This document shows, piece after piece, positions 46,914 to 59,059 of a stretch of DNA of 64,000 nucleotides (positions are counted from its first letter, which is position 1; each line of letters opens with the position of its first letter). The position numbers and the translations under genes are program-made. Source of the stretch: Sparassis latifolia (lineage: Eukaryota; Basidiomycota; Agaricomycetes; Polyporales; Sparassidaceae); NCBI GenBank assembly GCA_018466975.1, contig CM031561.1, positions 4,712,001 to 4,776,000 on the forward strand, in the 5' to 3' direction. The notes beneath the pieces were generated by a model that was not told where the DNA came from, did no database searches, and saw only the letters and a program-made list of their open reading frames with translations.

Positions 46914-47242
46914 ACCAGAGCGATTATCTTTATTACTTTTGCTTTTTCATCACCCCCACTCTTGCTGTATGCTTTATGCTGATCTGTTTTCTGTTGCGTG
47001 TAACCTCTCCTCCACTAGATGTCGACATGATTGTAACCTCCTTCAAGGAATATGTACGCGCTCAACGCCGCTGTACTGCTCAATGTATTTGTACAAGTAT
47101 GAACGACCAGCGATTCCTTCGTATATATTCAATAGCACGGATCAAAACATGAACGGTGAATACATGGATGAGGCTGCGGAAGAGTACAGTGGCAAGTCCA
47201 TACAAAACTTCAGGGCCCTTAGTTACAGAAGATAGATACAGA
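46914..47242. other. intergenic, convergent 3' ends
   Basis: About 330 bp between convergent genes. Nothing besides presumed 3' UTRs. Confidence 0.5.
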
Positions 47243-49792
47243 TTATTGTTGGCCTCCAGTATACACGGACATGTAATGCACGAACTAGAACGAATGTTCA
47301 GGGCGATCGCCGCAGGAAACAGATTGACAACACGCACTCGGTCATACGGCTGCTTCGGTGGCTCGCCGTGCAAGGGCAGCGACTCTGAGAGCTCTGGCAC
47401 CGTCGGGTCATACTTAATCTTATTTCCGAATTGGTCCATGAAGCCTTCTGTGGGTGTGGGATACTGCGCGAGGTCAGACGGATTCGCGAGGCTGCGCGGG
47501 GCGTACACGATGAACTGTCTGTCCTTCTCGACGATCAGGTGATCGCCGCGCCGATTCCAGTATCCGATGCGCCTCTCGATATACAAGGACCGGTTGTGGG
47601 CCGCGGAGGCGGCGGCACTAACAGAGGTGGTGTGAGTATGATGGGATTGCTGTGTAGAAGACATAGAGGATGAGAACGACGCTGATGAGACATAGGTCGA
47701 TGGCCTAGGTGGAGCAGGGAGAGGGTTCGAGAAAGTATTGGATAAGTGTCGTGCGTGTTCGGACGGCGATGGGCCACGGGACCGAGAGCGCGTGTGTGTT
47801 GGAGAAGGCTGCGGGGAAGGGTCAAGCATTGGGAATGTCTGGCTGCGGGAGAGCTGGCGCGTGTGTTCTGAGGACGGAGACGGGCGTGAACGAGAGGGCG
47901 CGTGGGTGGGGGAGGGCTGCGGAGAAGAATCCAGCGACGGATAGGTCTGGCTACGGGACAACTGGCGCGAGCTCACATCGGGCATGACATGCGTGGGTGT
48001 ACGAGGAACAACGTGCGGCGTCGCGTTCGGATCGCGGTCCTGTTCACGCTCACGCTCAGGTGGCCGAGGAGTGCGTGGAGTACGCGGGGTGCGAGCTTCG
48101 GGAGTGTGAGGCTGGGATGCACGGCCCTCTGGGATCGACTCAAACGGGTACGTCTGGCTCCGCGTTAGTTGGCGTGAGCTGGGGCTGGATCCGTTCGGAG
48201 TATGAGGTGCGGGAATTCCAACCAGAGGGCTAAGCAGAGCTGCAGGCTCCTCCGAAAAGCTGCTGACTGAGGTGAGGATAGAGGGAGCGGCATTCATTGC
48301 AGACGAGGCTGAAGACGCAGTTGTGGAAGCGGTGGAGGAGTGACGACTGGGAGTGCTATTGCTACGAGTAGGAGTCGGTGGGCCGTATATAGGACCATGG
48401 GAATAAGGAGAAACCGGGGGACGTGAAGGGGTACGATCCGCGTCATCGTGGCTCGAGCGACGGGTAGGTGTAGTAGACGAAGCTGCACTGTAGTGGTCTG
48501 GAGTTCGCACGATACTCGTCGAAAACGTGGGATGAAGATCCAGCCTTGTACTGAATGCCTCGGACCGGGAATGAGACTGAGACTTGGAAGCTGATGAGGT
48601 CGAGGATACAGGCACACGGGATGCAGCTGCAGCTGCGGCCGCAGCCGATGCTGTTGAGACAGAAACACGCGGAGACGTACGCGTGTCACGGGTCTGCTCC
48701 GATTGTCGAGGAGATACATCACGACTTTGCGTTCGCTGGTGCTGCTGGAACTGCTGCTGCGGTTGACGTTGTGTCTGCTGCTGCTGTTGTTGCTGCTGCT
48801 TCAGTTGTTGTTGGTGTTGATATGCTGCATACGAGGCAGCAGATCCTGGAGGTAAGGGCTCAGGAGGAGGGGGAATCACACCTCCCTGAGCGAGAATCGG
48901 CGGAGCACGCGGAGCTACAGTGGGTGGTTTTCCCGAGGTCGGATTTCTCTGACTGTCTGGAGGATATCCTGGTGGGGACGAACCCTCGTTCGCGAAAGGC
49001 TGCGTAGGCGGAAATGGACCATACAACTTATGTGGATGCCGCGGTGTCACCAACGGCTGTGATGCCGAGCGCTCTTGCGCATGTGTATGCGTAAGTGGAG
49101 GCGCATGTGAAAGCCCGTCGTGCGTGTTGGCACGCGGGTGCGAGTCTGGCGCACGAGAGGCGTCACGCGTGTGAGGCGGTTGGGCAGCCGCAGCAGGGGC
49201 GGCACTGACGCTTTGTGCGCTGCGCGGGTCAGACGAATTACCATCTTCGGGCTTACCAAGTTCGCGGGGTACCCACACCCACGGCGTATGTGGGACGCCG
49301 TTGGGCGAGTCTTTCACATGTCGCTCTTCCTGCGGCGTGTCGTCCCTGCACAAGGCAAAACAGCTCTCCGTACGTGTACCTCAATCGCGAGACAAGTCGG
49401 ACGTACCTTATGTGCATGTTCTCCAGTCCAAGTGGGTTGTCGAGCAACTTCGTTTTCCAGTATTCGGCATCGCCACGATTCGGTATCCGCTTGTACGGGT
49501 TGTAGTTCGTAGCGGCAGCGGCAGCGGCGCTCGCGTGAGCCACCCCGGGGCCCCAGCTCGGGTGAGCTGCCCACATCTGGAACGAGCCCTGCGTGCTCGA
49601 TACGGGCCCACGGTACATCGGGTTGAGCATCCACTGGCCGCTCACCCATTGCTGCGGATTCACGTTAACACCCGCCGGCAGCGGCGGCGGCCCTGGATAG
49701 CCTGCTGGCGCTGTCGGTGGCCATGAACCTGCCCAGCCGGCAGGTGCATTCTGCGGTTGCGTCCAGACTTGATATTGGTTCCTCCATGACAT
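47243..49792 (-). CDS. Low-complexity conserved fungal protein (Q/S/P-rich)
   Basis: 811 aa from exons 49407-49792, 47338-49345 and 47243-47284, with introns of 61 and 53 nt and a phase-consistent join. It starts MSWRNQYQVWTQPQNAPAGW. An ordered N-terminal segment reads YNPYKRIPNRGDAEYWKTK, then LLDNPLGLENMHIRDDTP. The middle is disordered: poly-Gln near 48775, poly-Ala near 48630, and three repeats like RQLSRSQTYP. The ordered C-terminus has RSLYIERRIGYWNRRGDHLI and GFMDQFGNKIKYDPTVP. Function unknown; I do not recognise a named domain. The ORF upstream of 49792 stays open for over 700 nt but codes nothing plausible, so this ATG was chosen. Confidence 0.7.
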
Positions 49793-50729
49793 GGCGTGAG
49801 CGTGATCAGCGTCGTGCAGAAGACCGGGCGATGATCGACGTATGAGGGAAGAGAGAAAACAGTTGCGTGGCTTTGAACATGCACTGGCATAGACATACGG
49901 TCTGAGTGATAACCGATGGACTACAGCTTTGTCACTTACAACGGTAGAAGCCCAGAACAAGGCAAACGCCACCCACAGCTGTAATTCAACTATCGCGGAA
50001 GCAAATGTTCGCAAATCGGCAGGCGCAAAGCCACTATCGTCGTGGTTCAAACCTGGAGCGAGAGCTGGTGAAACCGCAAAATGACAGCGATCTGTGAGCA
50101 AAGGATCTAAGGTAGCTGGCGTCGCAACCAGCCTAGATATAGATACAGCAGGGGTACAGGCTTCGAGATGGCGCTGCAGGCAGACGCACGAACCTGAATT
50201 TGCGGCTATGGAAGCTGATCGGACGTAAGTATTTTGCCGACTAGACTGACCGGGGTCAGTTTCCCTAGACAAGGCGGAATCCGGGCTAGGACGACATGCA
50301 AAGACGAGCAGACAACTGAGGACGACGAAGAATACTAGAAGACCGACGACCACGCTTTGGAGGCGTAGTGGAGAGCAAAGCGATTTATTTTCGCTGGCCA
50401 GTGGGCTCCGGCAAAACCCGGCCAACCATGCGGTAAGTAGCGCCGAGACTAGCCGAAACGCCGGCCTTACCTCCGAGCAGGCCGGCCTTCGCTGTGGCAT
50501 GCTCTCGGAGATGTGTCTGCAGCGGCGATGGCGCTCCAAAATTTACTTTGGAGGTTCATAAACACTCCACAGACGTCGGAGTGTCCCACAACATTCGAGA
50601 ACGACTACAATGATGATGTCGGTAAAAATACTCGCGCGAAGGTCACCACCGAGGAAGAGATACCTGAAAACAAATGCTTGATGGCATGATTACGTCGGAA
50701 GCACAGGAGCTGCAGCCGCCTCATCATGC
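49793..50729. other. 0.9 kb upstream region, nothing recognised
   Basis: Promoter and leader of the preceding minus-strand gene and 3' flank of the SDR gene. A minus-strand open frame here appears non-coding. Confidence 0.4.
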
Positions 50730-51759
50730 CTACGCCTCCTTCTCCTGGGCAACGAGCAGTTCGTCAACTGCCTGAGCCATGATTGCATCCACCATCTCCT
50801 CCCTCGTGAACCCGAGCGCCCACTGCATGGCCGCATGCACCGCATACGGCGCGTATCTGCGTCTTCCGCAGCCAATCTGGCTCACCACGGCTTTTCCAAA
50901 GTACGCAGCACTAGGTGTCGTGAGGGACACCTGTCCATGCAGGCCACCCGAGATGACCGCGTTCACGACGAGGTACGAGAAGTGCACGCCCGAAGGTTGG
51001 CCCCATGCGCGCTCATCCGAGTCAAGCCCCCGGCAGAGCGTGCTGAGGAAGGCCTTCGATGCAGCGTATACGACCTGACGTGGTGGTGGGATATCGCTCG
51101 CGACCGAGCCCATGAACTGGACCATCGTAGGTCCGCGGGCTGCGGCGATGCGGAGCGCGGGGAGTAGCGCACGCGTGAGTAGCAGCGGGAAAATCGCGTT
51201 CAGTTGTATGACACTGAGGTGATGCGACTCGGGCAGCTCGTCGACCCTGTCGGCCTGTCAGTCAGCGGGTAAGTAAAACAAGTGCGACGTGTACACACTT
51301 CTCTCTCCGCATAGAATCCCCGCCAACGTTATGAACCACGAGAGTTATGTTCAGGTGCCTGAACGGTTCTACCATGTGCGCAAAGTCATGTCCGGGACGA
51401 GTAGCATCTGCAATGAAATACTGTACATCTCCCATTCTACGAGCACGGATCGCGTCCGCGACCCCGCGGGTCTTCTCTTCATTGCGTCCATGAATAATCA
51501 CATTGAAGCCCCTGTCGTACAGGTCTTGCGCGATGGCTTTGCCTATACCGTCAGAGCCTCCTGTGATTAGTACATAAGGCGAGGGGCCGTGCATGTATTT
51601 CTGAACTGAGCAAGGACGCAGGAAGTAGAACCAGGTGAACGAAACCAATTGGTAGATCCCTTTAGTCACGACCACTGCACCGACGACTGCCAGTACTTGG
51701 ACGACGTATCGATGCATGTCACCGCCGAATTTGGCAAGGATACCAGCCAGTATCGGCAT
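50730..51759 (-). CDS. Short-chain dehydrogenase/reductase (HSD17B12/KAR-like), copy 1
   Basis: 325 aa from exons 51299-51759 and 50730-51246 (52-nt intron). An N-terminal hydrophobic helix (VVQVLAVVGAVVVTKGIYQL) suggests ER membrane attachment. Rossmann motifs: VLITGGSDGIGKAIA for cofactor binding, a HNVGG equivalent of NNAG, and catalytic YAASK with a preceding Ser region (MVQFMGSVASD). The family includes very-long-chain 3-ketoacyl-CoA reductases and 17-beta hydroxysteroid dehydrogenases; the substrate cannot be told from sequence. Closely similar to the gene at 57787-58807, with the same phase-2 intron position. The start could also be the ATG at 51717. Confidence 0.85.
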
Positions 51760-54018
51760 ACCGAACAATGTGCAGTTTAAGGTCGGACCCAAGTATTTGA
51801 GGTAGGAGCCAAGAAGACGGACTTCCGACGGCCCGGTTGCCGCTTCTTCGAAAGTAAATGGACTAGGGCCCTCACTGCCACAGGTACTGTACAATCTGCA
51901 GTTCGATATCGTTGAAGGGTACAGAGATAGGACTCTACGGTAACAGTAAGTGCCAGGCCCCCTCCATCAATATTTCACCAGCCGGTAGCTGTTTGCAAGA
52001 TTGAATCATGGCTACTATTGAAATTGTAACGAGCCCATACTTTTCTGGAAGAGCAACCACTGTGAAATTTCAGAGCTGGCTGTGCAGATGTGTCGAGGAT
52101 ATGTCTTCGGAGACTGTATAACCAGGATTTCTCCTTCGATATCATTTCGGTGTGACCAGAAGGCGAAGGACGCTCCATGTCCGCTGTCACTGTCAGTGCA
52201 AAGGACTGCAACTGGAACAATAAATCAGGTTTGAAGGGGACAAGGTAGCAGGAGCATTCACTCACCGATAACCGTCTTCTCCCACCATAATCTTCAGCGC
52301 GCACAATAGCGGACAGTATCGGATATCGACTGTTTTAAAAGAATGGAGACTCGAGACAAGCATGATCGTCATGGAAGTTTTTGAAATCTCTGAGTACCGT
52401 GATTACCTGTCAATAAAGGGAAAATTATCATATCCAGCGGTTGCTTTCCCGGACAAGACTACCCTGTATAAGTACGTAATCAATGTGCTTAACAGCCCAG
52501 GCTTCTACGGTAAGTGGTGAGGACCAGCGGACATCAATATCCTTATGCATCTGCGTGTTGGAGAACCATTCCGTTGAAGTACAGCCAGAGGAAGTGGGAG
52601 GGCACCAACCGCTCGCAGCACCACAATGCCAGAATGTCATGCTCAATGCACGGGGTGACGTGAGCGTTTCCAAGACTAAGAGTCACAAGCGCAGGTCTTG
52701 CCCCGTGTGCAACAGAGACTGGACACGTGAGGGGTTACGCAAGCGTCCAAGCCTCTGGATATACCTTCAAGGCGCTTTCCAAATATTTCCAGGTGATGGT
52801 GAACTTCTTCAGGTTGTCAGACTCGTCTTCCTGAACTAAACATACTCATAAGTTGGAAGGCGCGGCGTACTGACCTCCACTAGACCCCTGCAACGTCTAA
52901 ACAATGCAATGTGCTTATCAGCGGGTACAATATTTGCACTAAGTATCGTAGACAAGCTTACCAGCTGAAGATGTGGGTGGTCATTTTGTGAGGCTCTCGC
53001 CAGAAGATCCATACGATGGACGTGAGGTGCACAGTCCAAACAAATGATCGATCAGATCAGAGAGCACGTCGGGTACTGCCGAGCAACCTGAGCGTCTGAA
53101 TCCGAGTTGAGAAAAAGTTCCTCCGCCATACCGTTAGGGGTGTCCTACAGGGTTTCCCGAGGCTGCGAATAGCTGCTGGTGAGTTAATTGTTTGGCTCGA
53201 AGAGTCTCCAAGAAAATACCAGTCGACCTTCACTGGCAGGCCCAGGTAAGCGTCGAAAGTATGTACTCACTACTACGTTCTTCCTTTCATGGCGGAGATC
53301 AGTACTACTAACTAACGATAACTCTAAGATTTTCCACCATATATTGACGGACAGACTGATTGTGTACAGCTATAAGTACCTGGCATAACGAGCGAGTGTT
53401 GACTCTTCGCCTGTGTACAGCTGGATACAGCTCTGCCAGCACGCATCATGTCTAGCTGGCTTGGAAGATTTGACAATCTCTGTCTTAGACTCTTAGTGAA
53501 GAACTGCAGTTTTTGATCTTCCCTGACAACTGCCTCAAGACCCTGTTATCTGCGCCACTGGCTCGTCTCTTAGAACACCTAGCTGCAAAATGACGTGGCC
53601 ACGATGTGTTTGCTGCTTCTTCCCATTGTGCCGTGGCCACCGTGGCCGGACGATGCACAAGCGCAAGGCCTATATCGGGCAATTTATCTTGTCCACCCAT
53701 TCGACATTGCTCGATACACACGTTTCGATTTTCCCAGGCATTGCCACCAACTGTACACTGCGACTTGGCACTGCAGTCCACAACCATTGTCGTTCATATT
53801 CCCACGGACTCTGGGTGGGCGACGGTCACCTCCGTTGCAAGTAAAATGAATTGGTCAAACGGATAGAAGCGCGTCCAAAACTGTCTCTCTTTGTTGTCTT
53901 TTGTCGTTGGAACAATCCTGTGGCCAGCACGCAGCTCCTGGTGGCAAGAAGCTTCATGCACGCTGTGCTGCATCTACAATACATTTCTTGGCGGCTCATC
54001 TCCTGTCGGCCCTGTGTG
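51760..54018. other. 2.3 kb without a firm gene
   Basis: A few minus-strand stretches at 52490-53130 look coding (VPDVLSDLIDHLFGLCTS; GNAHVTPCIEHDILALWCC) with possible short introns between them. They may be pieces of an unassigned small gene or a decayed one. I could not build a continuous product. Nothing was seen in 53140-54018. Confidence 0.35.
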
Positions 54019-54020
54019 GA

Positions 54021-54025
54021 TATAA
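54021..54025 (+). promoter_or_regulatory. TATA box-like site of the AT-hook gene
   Basis: GGATATAAGG lies 82-86 bp before the ATG at 54107, a plausible core promoter position. Confidence 0.4.
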
Positions 54026-54106
54026 GGAGGGGTGCACTCTCACTTTCTACCCCATAATCTCCTCATCCTCCCCGTTCGTTGCACAAACTTCTCTGTTACT
54101 AACAAT

Positions 54107-54870
54107 ATGGATGCAAGAGAGTGTCGTGAAAGGGCAAGCAGGTTTTTCGTCGTAAACGACATAGAACCCGTAAATGGTCTCAATTCCACCGAAATGATCA
54201 ACGGGATGTTTCCGCGGACAGATGCCGAGTTGGTCGCTTGGAACGACGTCGTGGATGTGAGTATCTTCAGCTAATTACCGACATGCACTGATGCTCTCTT
54301 TACGTCAGTGTGCTGGGCGCGTTTTACGCCATGAGTCGTCCCCATGCCCTGTGGAACAAGAGCAATACTTTGAGCCATACGGAGAACTACCATACTCGGA
54401 TACTTATACGGACTTTATGCAGGAGCGAGAGCCCGAACCTGCTACATACACACAAAGCGAAGTGTGTGAGCAGTATGTGCTTTCCCCAAACGCGCTGTCG
54501 CAGGAGGATGAGACATTCGTGTATGTTCCATGCGTACCGGCACAAGAGTACGAACATGAGCAACATGCATCCACACGTACAGCTGCTCTGGCGGATGTCA
54601 CACCTCCGTCACCCTGGCTGCGACGGGAGCTGGGTCTTCCACGCTCGAAGCTCGACGTCCGTCCACGGAAGAAAGGACGAAAGAAAATAACTGCTGAGGT
54701 TAGCGATAAGGAGGAAGGCCCTAGCACCAGAAAGAGAGGCAGGCCGCGGAAGACTCAGGTAAGTCTCTCGTGAATTTTGTGTGGTGGGCTAATCTGACGC
54801 GCTGATGCAGAAGGACGTGAAGCCCGGTCCTCCCTCTACTCATGTAATGTCTCTTCGCGCGTATGACTAA
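54107..54870 (+). CDS. Small acidic protein with AT-hook
   Basis: About 220 aa from exons 54107-54256, 54309-54758 and 54811-54870, all joins phase 0. The N-terminus is MDARECRERASRFFVVNDIE. The middle is Tyr/Glu-rich. The basic C-terminal part has KLDVRPRKKGRKK and a classic AT-hook, KRGRPRKTQ, suggesting binding to AT-rich DNA. No other domain is recognised. The end is open to doubt: the GT at 54844 could instead be a donor joined in phase 0 to an exon at 54967, which would add a hydrophobic tail. Confidence 0.6.
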
Positions 54871-54966
54871 CCGCGCGCTGTGCATCGCCTTCGACACGGG
54901 ATTTCTCGACGGTCTTGAGGCTGGTACCTCTCGTCACAACATTCTTGTTCACTTTCTGCACCATAG

Positions 54967-55116
54967 ATGAAAATTTTCTTTTTCCTCATCACTCTATTTT
55001 CACGCATTTTCCGTGTGGTGGCTTGCGTTATGTTTTTCTTTATCGCACTGGCAGTGGTCAGTAGGACAACGGCGCCGACCGTGACTGCGACGTCAAGGAA
55101 TCGAGCTTCTATCTAA
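54967..55116 (+). CDS. Small hydrophobic ORF (49 aa) or 3' exon of the AT-hook gene
   Basis: ATG-to-TAA frame with one membrane helix (KIFFFLITLF ... VACVMFFFIALAVV) and a polar end. It directly follows an AG acceptor (CACCATAG), so it may be the last exon of the preceding gene through a 123-nt intron. It could also be an independent small protein or chance. Confidence 0.3.
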   Translation: MKIFFFLITLFSRIFRVVACVMFFFIALAVVSRTTAPTVTATSRNRASI

Positions 55117-55279
55117 TCTTTGATCTTCATTTGTGCGTCTATCTTATCTCCTAAGGGCGCTTCTCAGAAAATTTGGCGGCGCACCCGGGCCAGTCACACT
55201 AGTGTTCCTGTTGTATCCTCTCCACTATGTGCTAGTTTAATCACAATATCTACCCATTCGCATTCCAGGGAAACGCAGA

Positions 55280-56390
55280 ATGGAAGCGGCACCGGACATT
55301 GGCGATCCGATGAGCGTGCGTGCTCTGAAGGACATCACTTTCGGCAGTGTAGGTGTCCAGCAACATGTTCTGCGCTTTTATTGAGCTATAGTACATCTTC
55401 CAGATCGCTGGAATAACCTCCAAGTTCCTTGAGCATCCATTCGACCTCACAAAAGTGCGGCTGCAGTCTCAAGTCTTGGATGAGACGGCGCGATTCAGCG
55501 GGCCCATTGATTGTCTGAGGCAAACATTCAAGAATGAGGGCATTCGTGGGCTGTACAGGGTGAGTGCGGTTGTCTAAGTATGGAGTATGAACAAAAACAC
55601 CAAGTCTTTGCGTTCCAGGGTCTCCCCGCTCCGATCGTAGGCGCAATGGCCGAGAACGCATCACTATTCTGGGCGTACACCGAACTGCAGAATCTCATCC
55701 GACGCATGAGTGAGACGCCAGAGTCCCAAAGACTGTCTCTCGCACAGCTTGCACTGGCGGGTTCAGGCGCAGGCTCCATCACGAGCTTCGTTCTGTGCGC
55801 ATGTCCCGTCTCCGTCGTTAACGGCACAGCGATGCTCACACACCGCGGACAGCACCCCGATCGAGCTCGTGAAGTGCAAGATGCAGGTGCAGATGCTTAT
55901 GGCGCCAAGTGGGGCGACGCTGCCCGGTCCGCTCGCGGTGCTTTCCTCTGTCCTTCGTGAGGGAGGGTTGCGCGGGCTATGGCTCGGGCACACAGGCACT
56001 TTCATCCGCGAAACCGGTGGTGGCGCGGCATGGTTCGCGTCGAAGGAGGGGGTCGCGAGGCTCCTGCTACAGCGGCGGCACGCATCCGACAAGCACGAGC
56101 TGCACGGGTGGGAATCCGCGGTATCTGGCGCGTGTGCGGGGGTGGCGTACAACGTCGCCCTGTTTCCCGCGGACTCAGTCAAGAGCACTATGCAGACGGA
56201 ACAGGAACTGCGTCCACGCGCTCTTGGTGAGCCGGGCCCAACATTCGTGGGCACGTTACGCGCGATGTGGAGAGCACAAGGTCTGAAAGGCCTCTATGCA
56301 GGCTGTGGGATCACCGTCGCCAGAGCTATCCCCAGTAGTGCACTCATTTTCTTCATTTACGATGGATTGAGTAAGAGATTTAGTTCATGA
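55280..56390 (+). CDS. ORT1: Mitochondrial carrier, ornithine/arginine type
   Basis: 312-aa inner-membrane solute carrier from exons 55280-55348, 55404-55559, 55619-55794 and 55853-56390. It has three carrier repeats. Signature sites: HPFDLTKVRLQSQ (PxD/ExxK/RxR), LTPIELVKCKMQVQ, and FPADSVKSTMQTE, plus IRETGGGAAWFASKE. The order and wording are like yeast Ort1/Arg11 and Neurospora ARG-13, which exchange ornithine between matrix and cytosol for arginine synthesis. The ATG at 55280 gives the short N-terminus usual in this family; the intron after TFGS is needed to continue into IAGITSKFLEHP. Substrate assignment is by similarity remembered, not tested. Confidence 0.85.
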
Positions 56391-56546
56391 CAAGTGCACG
56401 CTCGTTCGTCTGCGACCTCGTAGTCTACTTGCATCACCCGCGCACAATAGAAGTTGTTATAGATACTGGTGAGAAGACCTCCGCGCGATAAATTAGCAGA
56501 TTTATTGTCTACGAATCACCTCTTCATCCGGCCTGCAAGTTGACAG

Positions 56547-57478
56547 TTACTTCTGGACAGTGCTTTTCTTGACATCCGCCAGGACCTTGTCTATTTCAGA
56601 AAGATACTTCGTGGTCAATGATTGGATCTGTGCGTACGCATTTATGTTTATCACAATGTCAAAAATTAGGACTAGGACGACAACGAACCTCCTCCGTCTG
56701 AGGCGAATATTTGGTGTAGTTACCCTTCTTCAAGCTAGCTTGCTGTTGCTTGCGGATATGCACGCGTGCGTCTTCTGCCTGTTTCTGTGCCGCAGCTAAC
56801 ATCTCGTTACGGCTTTCCACCGTTGGTCTAATAAATAAAGGTGAGAAGTCGAACATACGTAGGTAGCAGGCTCATGCGTGCTCACTTCGGCATGGGAACC
56901 TTAATGGTGCGATTGTCCATCTTCTGCGGGATGACATGGGGGATCTTCGCGTCATAGATCGCTTGCTCCACGTATTTCAGCGACTACTAGAGCGCACATG
57001 AGCTCGCACGTCTCTTTCTCTTGTGTGAAGGCAACGACAGACATCACCTGCTCCTCAAACACAGTGACTATCAACATGGTGCCCTCGCGCACGCCGACGG
57101 TCGCGATCTCCTCCAGACGCACAGCCTTCTCCGCACCCTTCAGCAGCACCCGCACCGGCGCAAGCACCGCGGGGTAACGCGGCCACTTGCGCGCATCTCG
57201 AGCGCGACGACGTCTTTCCTGTATTTCTCCAGAATGGCTTTCATCCGCTCCTCCGCCTTCGTGTACTCTTCACCAGCTGCTTTCAGCTGCGAGCCCGGGA
57301 TGAGATCATCTGTGGTGACCTTGTGTTTGCTATTCTTTTCTTTGCCAGCGGGCTTGCGAGAGGCGAACGATCGGAAATTTGGGAGTCGTATTGAGGATGC
57401 TGAAGCGACGGGTCGATGTAACGCTATCGAAGAGCACAGCCGTGCGAGTGATCGATGATTGGCCTGGCTGAAAGACAT
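56547..57478 (-). CDS. RRF1: Mitochondrial ribosome recycling factor, 1-nt frameshift in this copy
   Basis: Ribosome recycling factor of mitochondria, which splits ribosomes after termination. Exons: 57048-57478, 56886-56983, 56689-56827, 56547-56627. The N-terminal presequence is basic (RPVASASSIRLPNFRSFASR). Family features: KYRKDVVALEMRASGRVTP, then APVRVLLKGAEKAVRLEEIA, KYVEQAIYDAKIPHVIP, NRTIKVPMPKPTVESRNEML, and a final helix. The frame changes inside the first exon at the G run 57171-57174 (C run on the minus strand), where one more base would restore family sequence. It may be a sequencing error in a homopolymer or a real mutation. The start Met begins the presequence. Confidence 0.8.
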
Positions 57479-57786
57479 GTTCGTCGCGGTTGAACCGGCG
57501 CTTACCGCACGAATGTTTTTCTGAACAGATCATGTGACAAGGCCGACATGTCTCGAAATTCATTTTTTCATTCTTCCCGCGAACCAATATTTCTACGTAC
57601 GCTGTCCTGGTCTGAAACGCACTGTAACTCGGGGGCCAATGTCGAATAACACTCCTATGAGCTCAGCCTCAGTTTGGTCACCGTCTGCCAACTCCACGTA
57701 TCGCAGATCGGCGTTGATTGACTCCGAACATTCCTATTCAAGCCCGGTTTGTCAGTCGAGCTCTCACCACAACGTCCACCACGCAA
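57479..57786. promoter_or_regulatory. Shared divergent promoter region
   Basis: 308 bp between the divergent starts of the recycling factor gene (57478, minus) and the SDR copy 2 gene (57787, plus). Individual elements were not identified. Confidence 0.4.
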
Positions 57787-58807
57787 ATGGGTCTCAACGG
57801 TGTCATCGTGCAGAAGTACTGCGTGCAGGCACTCGCAGCCGTCGGTGCGATCGTTCTGGCCAAAGGCGCTTTTAACTATCTCTCATTTGCGTACTTCTAT
57901 CTCCTGCGGCCCTCGTCCTTGGCGAAGTACTTCCATGGCGCGCCAGCGTACGCCCTGGTTACCGGTGCATCGGACGGCATTGGGAAGGCTGTCGCCAGAG
58001 AGCTTTACGACAAGGGCTTCAATGTGATCCTGCATGGTCGCAGCGAGGAGAAGACACGTCAGGTGGCAGACGAGATACGCGAACGCAGGGCCGGTGATGT
58101 GCGATACTTCATCGCCGATGCCTCCGAGCCCAAGCAGGACTTTGAGGCCATGCTCAAGTCGTACAAAGACTGCAATATCACTCTAGTCGTGCACAACGTC
58201 GGCGGATCGCGCATTCACGAGAGGTCCGTGCACACGTCTCAGTGAAAGCGCAGTTGCACTTATGTACCTGGCCAGAGTGGACAGTATGTCCGAGTCGTCG
58301 GTGATCTCGACAATCCACCTGAACGCCATCTTCCCTCTCCTGCTTACGCGCGCATTACTGCCTCGCCTACGCTCCTCCGCGAAGTACGGCCCCGTGATGG
58401 TGCAGTTCGTGGGGTCCGTCACCGCAGACATGTCTCCAGCAGGCGTCGCGGTATACGGCGCGTCAAAGGCGTTCATTCGCGCAGTCACCCGCGGACTGGA
58501 CAATGACGAGCGCACTTGGGGCCAGCCCTCCGGTGTGCGCTTTTCCTACCTCTCCGTCGCCTCCGTCGTGACCAGTAGCAACCGAGGGGACGTCACGACC
58601 TCCGCGCCGTCGGCGGACCAGTTCGCCAAAGCTCTCGTTTCGAGTATCGGGTGTGGGTACAGGTCATACGCCCCTTGGATGGTGCATGCGGCCACCTTGT
58701 GGGTACTGGGCGCGGTGAGGGAGGGCGTGGTAGATAATATGATGATAAAAGAGATGAAGAAAGTGAGGGAGAAGCAGGATTTCTACGATGGAGTGGCGTC
58801 TGAGTGA
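57787..58807 (+). CDS. Short-chain dehydrogenase/reductase (HSD17B12/KAR-like), copy 2
   Basis: 322 aa from exons 57787-58223 and 58276-58807 (52-nt phase-2 intron). The N-terminal membrane helix is CVQALAAVGAIVLAKGAFNYL. Cofactor motif ALVTGASDGIGKAVA, NVGG, a conserved Asn in HLNAIFPLLLTRALLP, and catalytic YGASK are present. It is paralogous to the gene at 50730-51759 and lies in inverted orientation about 6 kb away. It likely acts on a lipid 3-keto group at the ER with NADPH; substrate unknown. Confidence 0.88.
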
Positions 58808-59059
58808 TGTAGGATGGACTGTTCTTCCGAGACAACTACGTTGTACTGATCGACGCGATAGATTTGAAATGAACCAATGTCGAACGTTGAATATTAATGT
58901 TGAATGGTAAGATTGGCTCTCGATCTGTGGGGCTATTGCTGGAGGGTTTGTTCAATACCTTTAACCGCCAGTTCAATTTGAAAACGGTTGGCGGATCAGT
59001 TGGTATGTTAAAGTCTTGTTAGTCTCTCGTTGCTACTGACAGCATGAACCTATATCTCT

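Noticed and set aside
49253..50539. 428-aa minus-strand open frame
   Set aside because: Only its last third (from the ATG at 49792) has protein character and a spliced continuation; the upstream part looks like an untranslated leader or promoter left open by chance.
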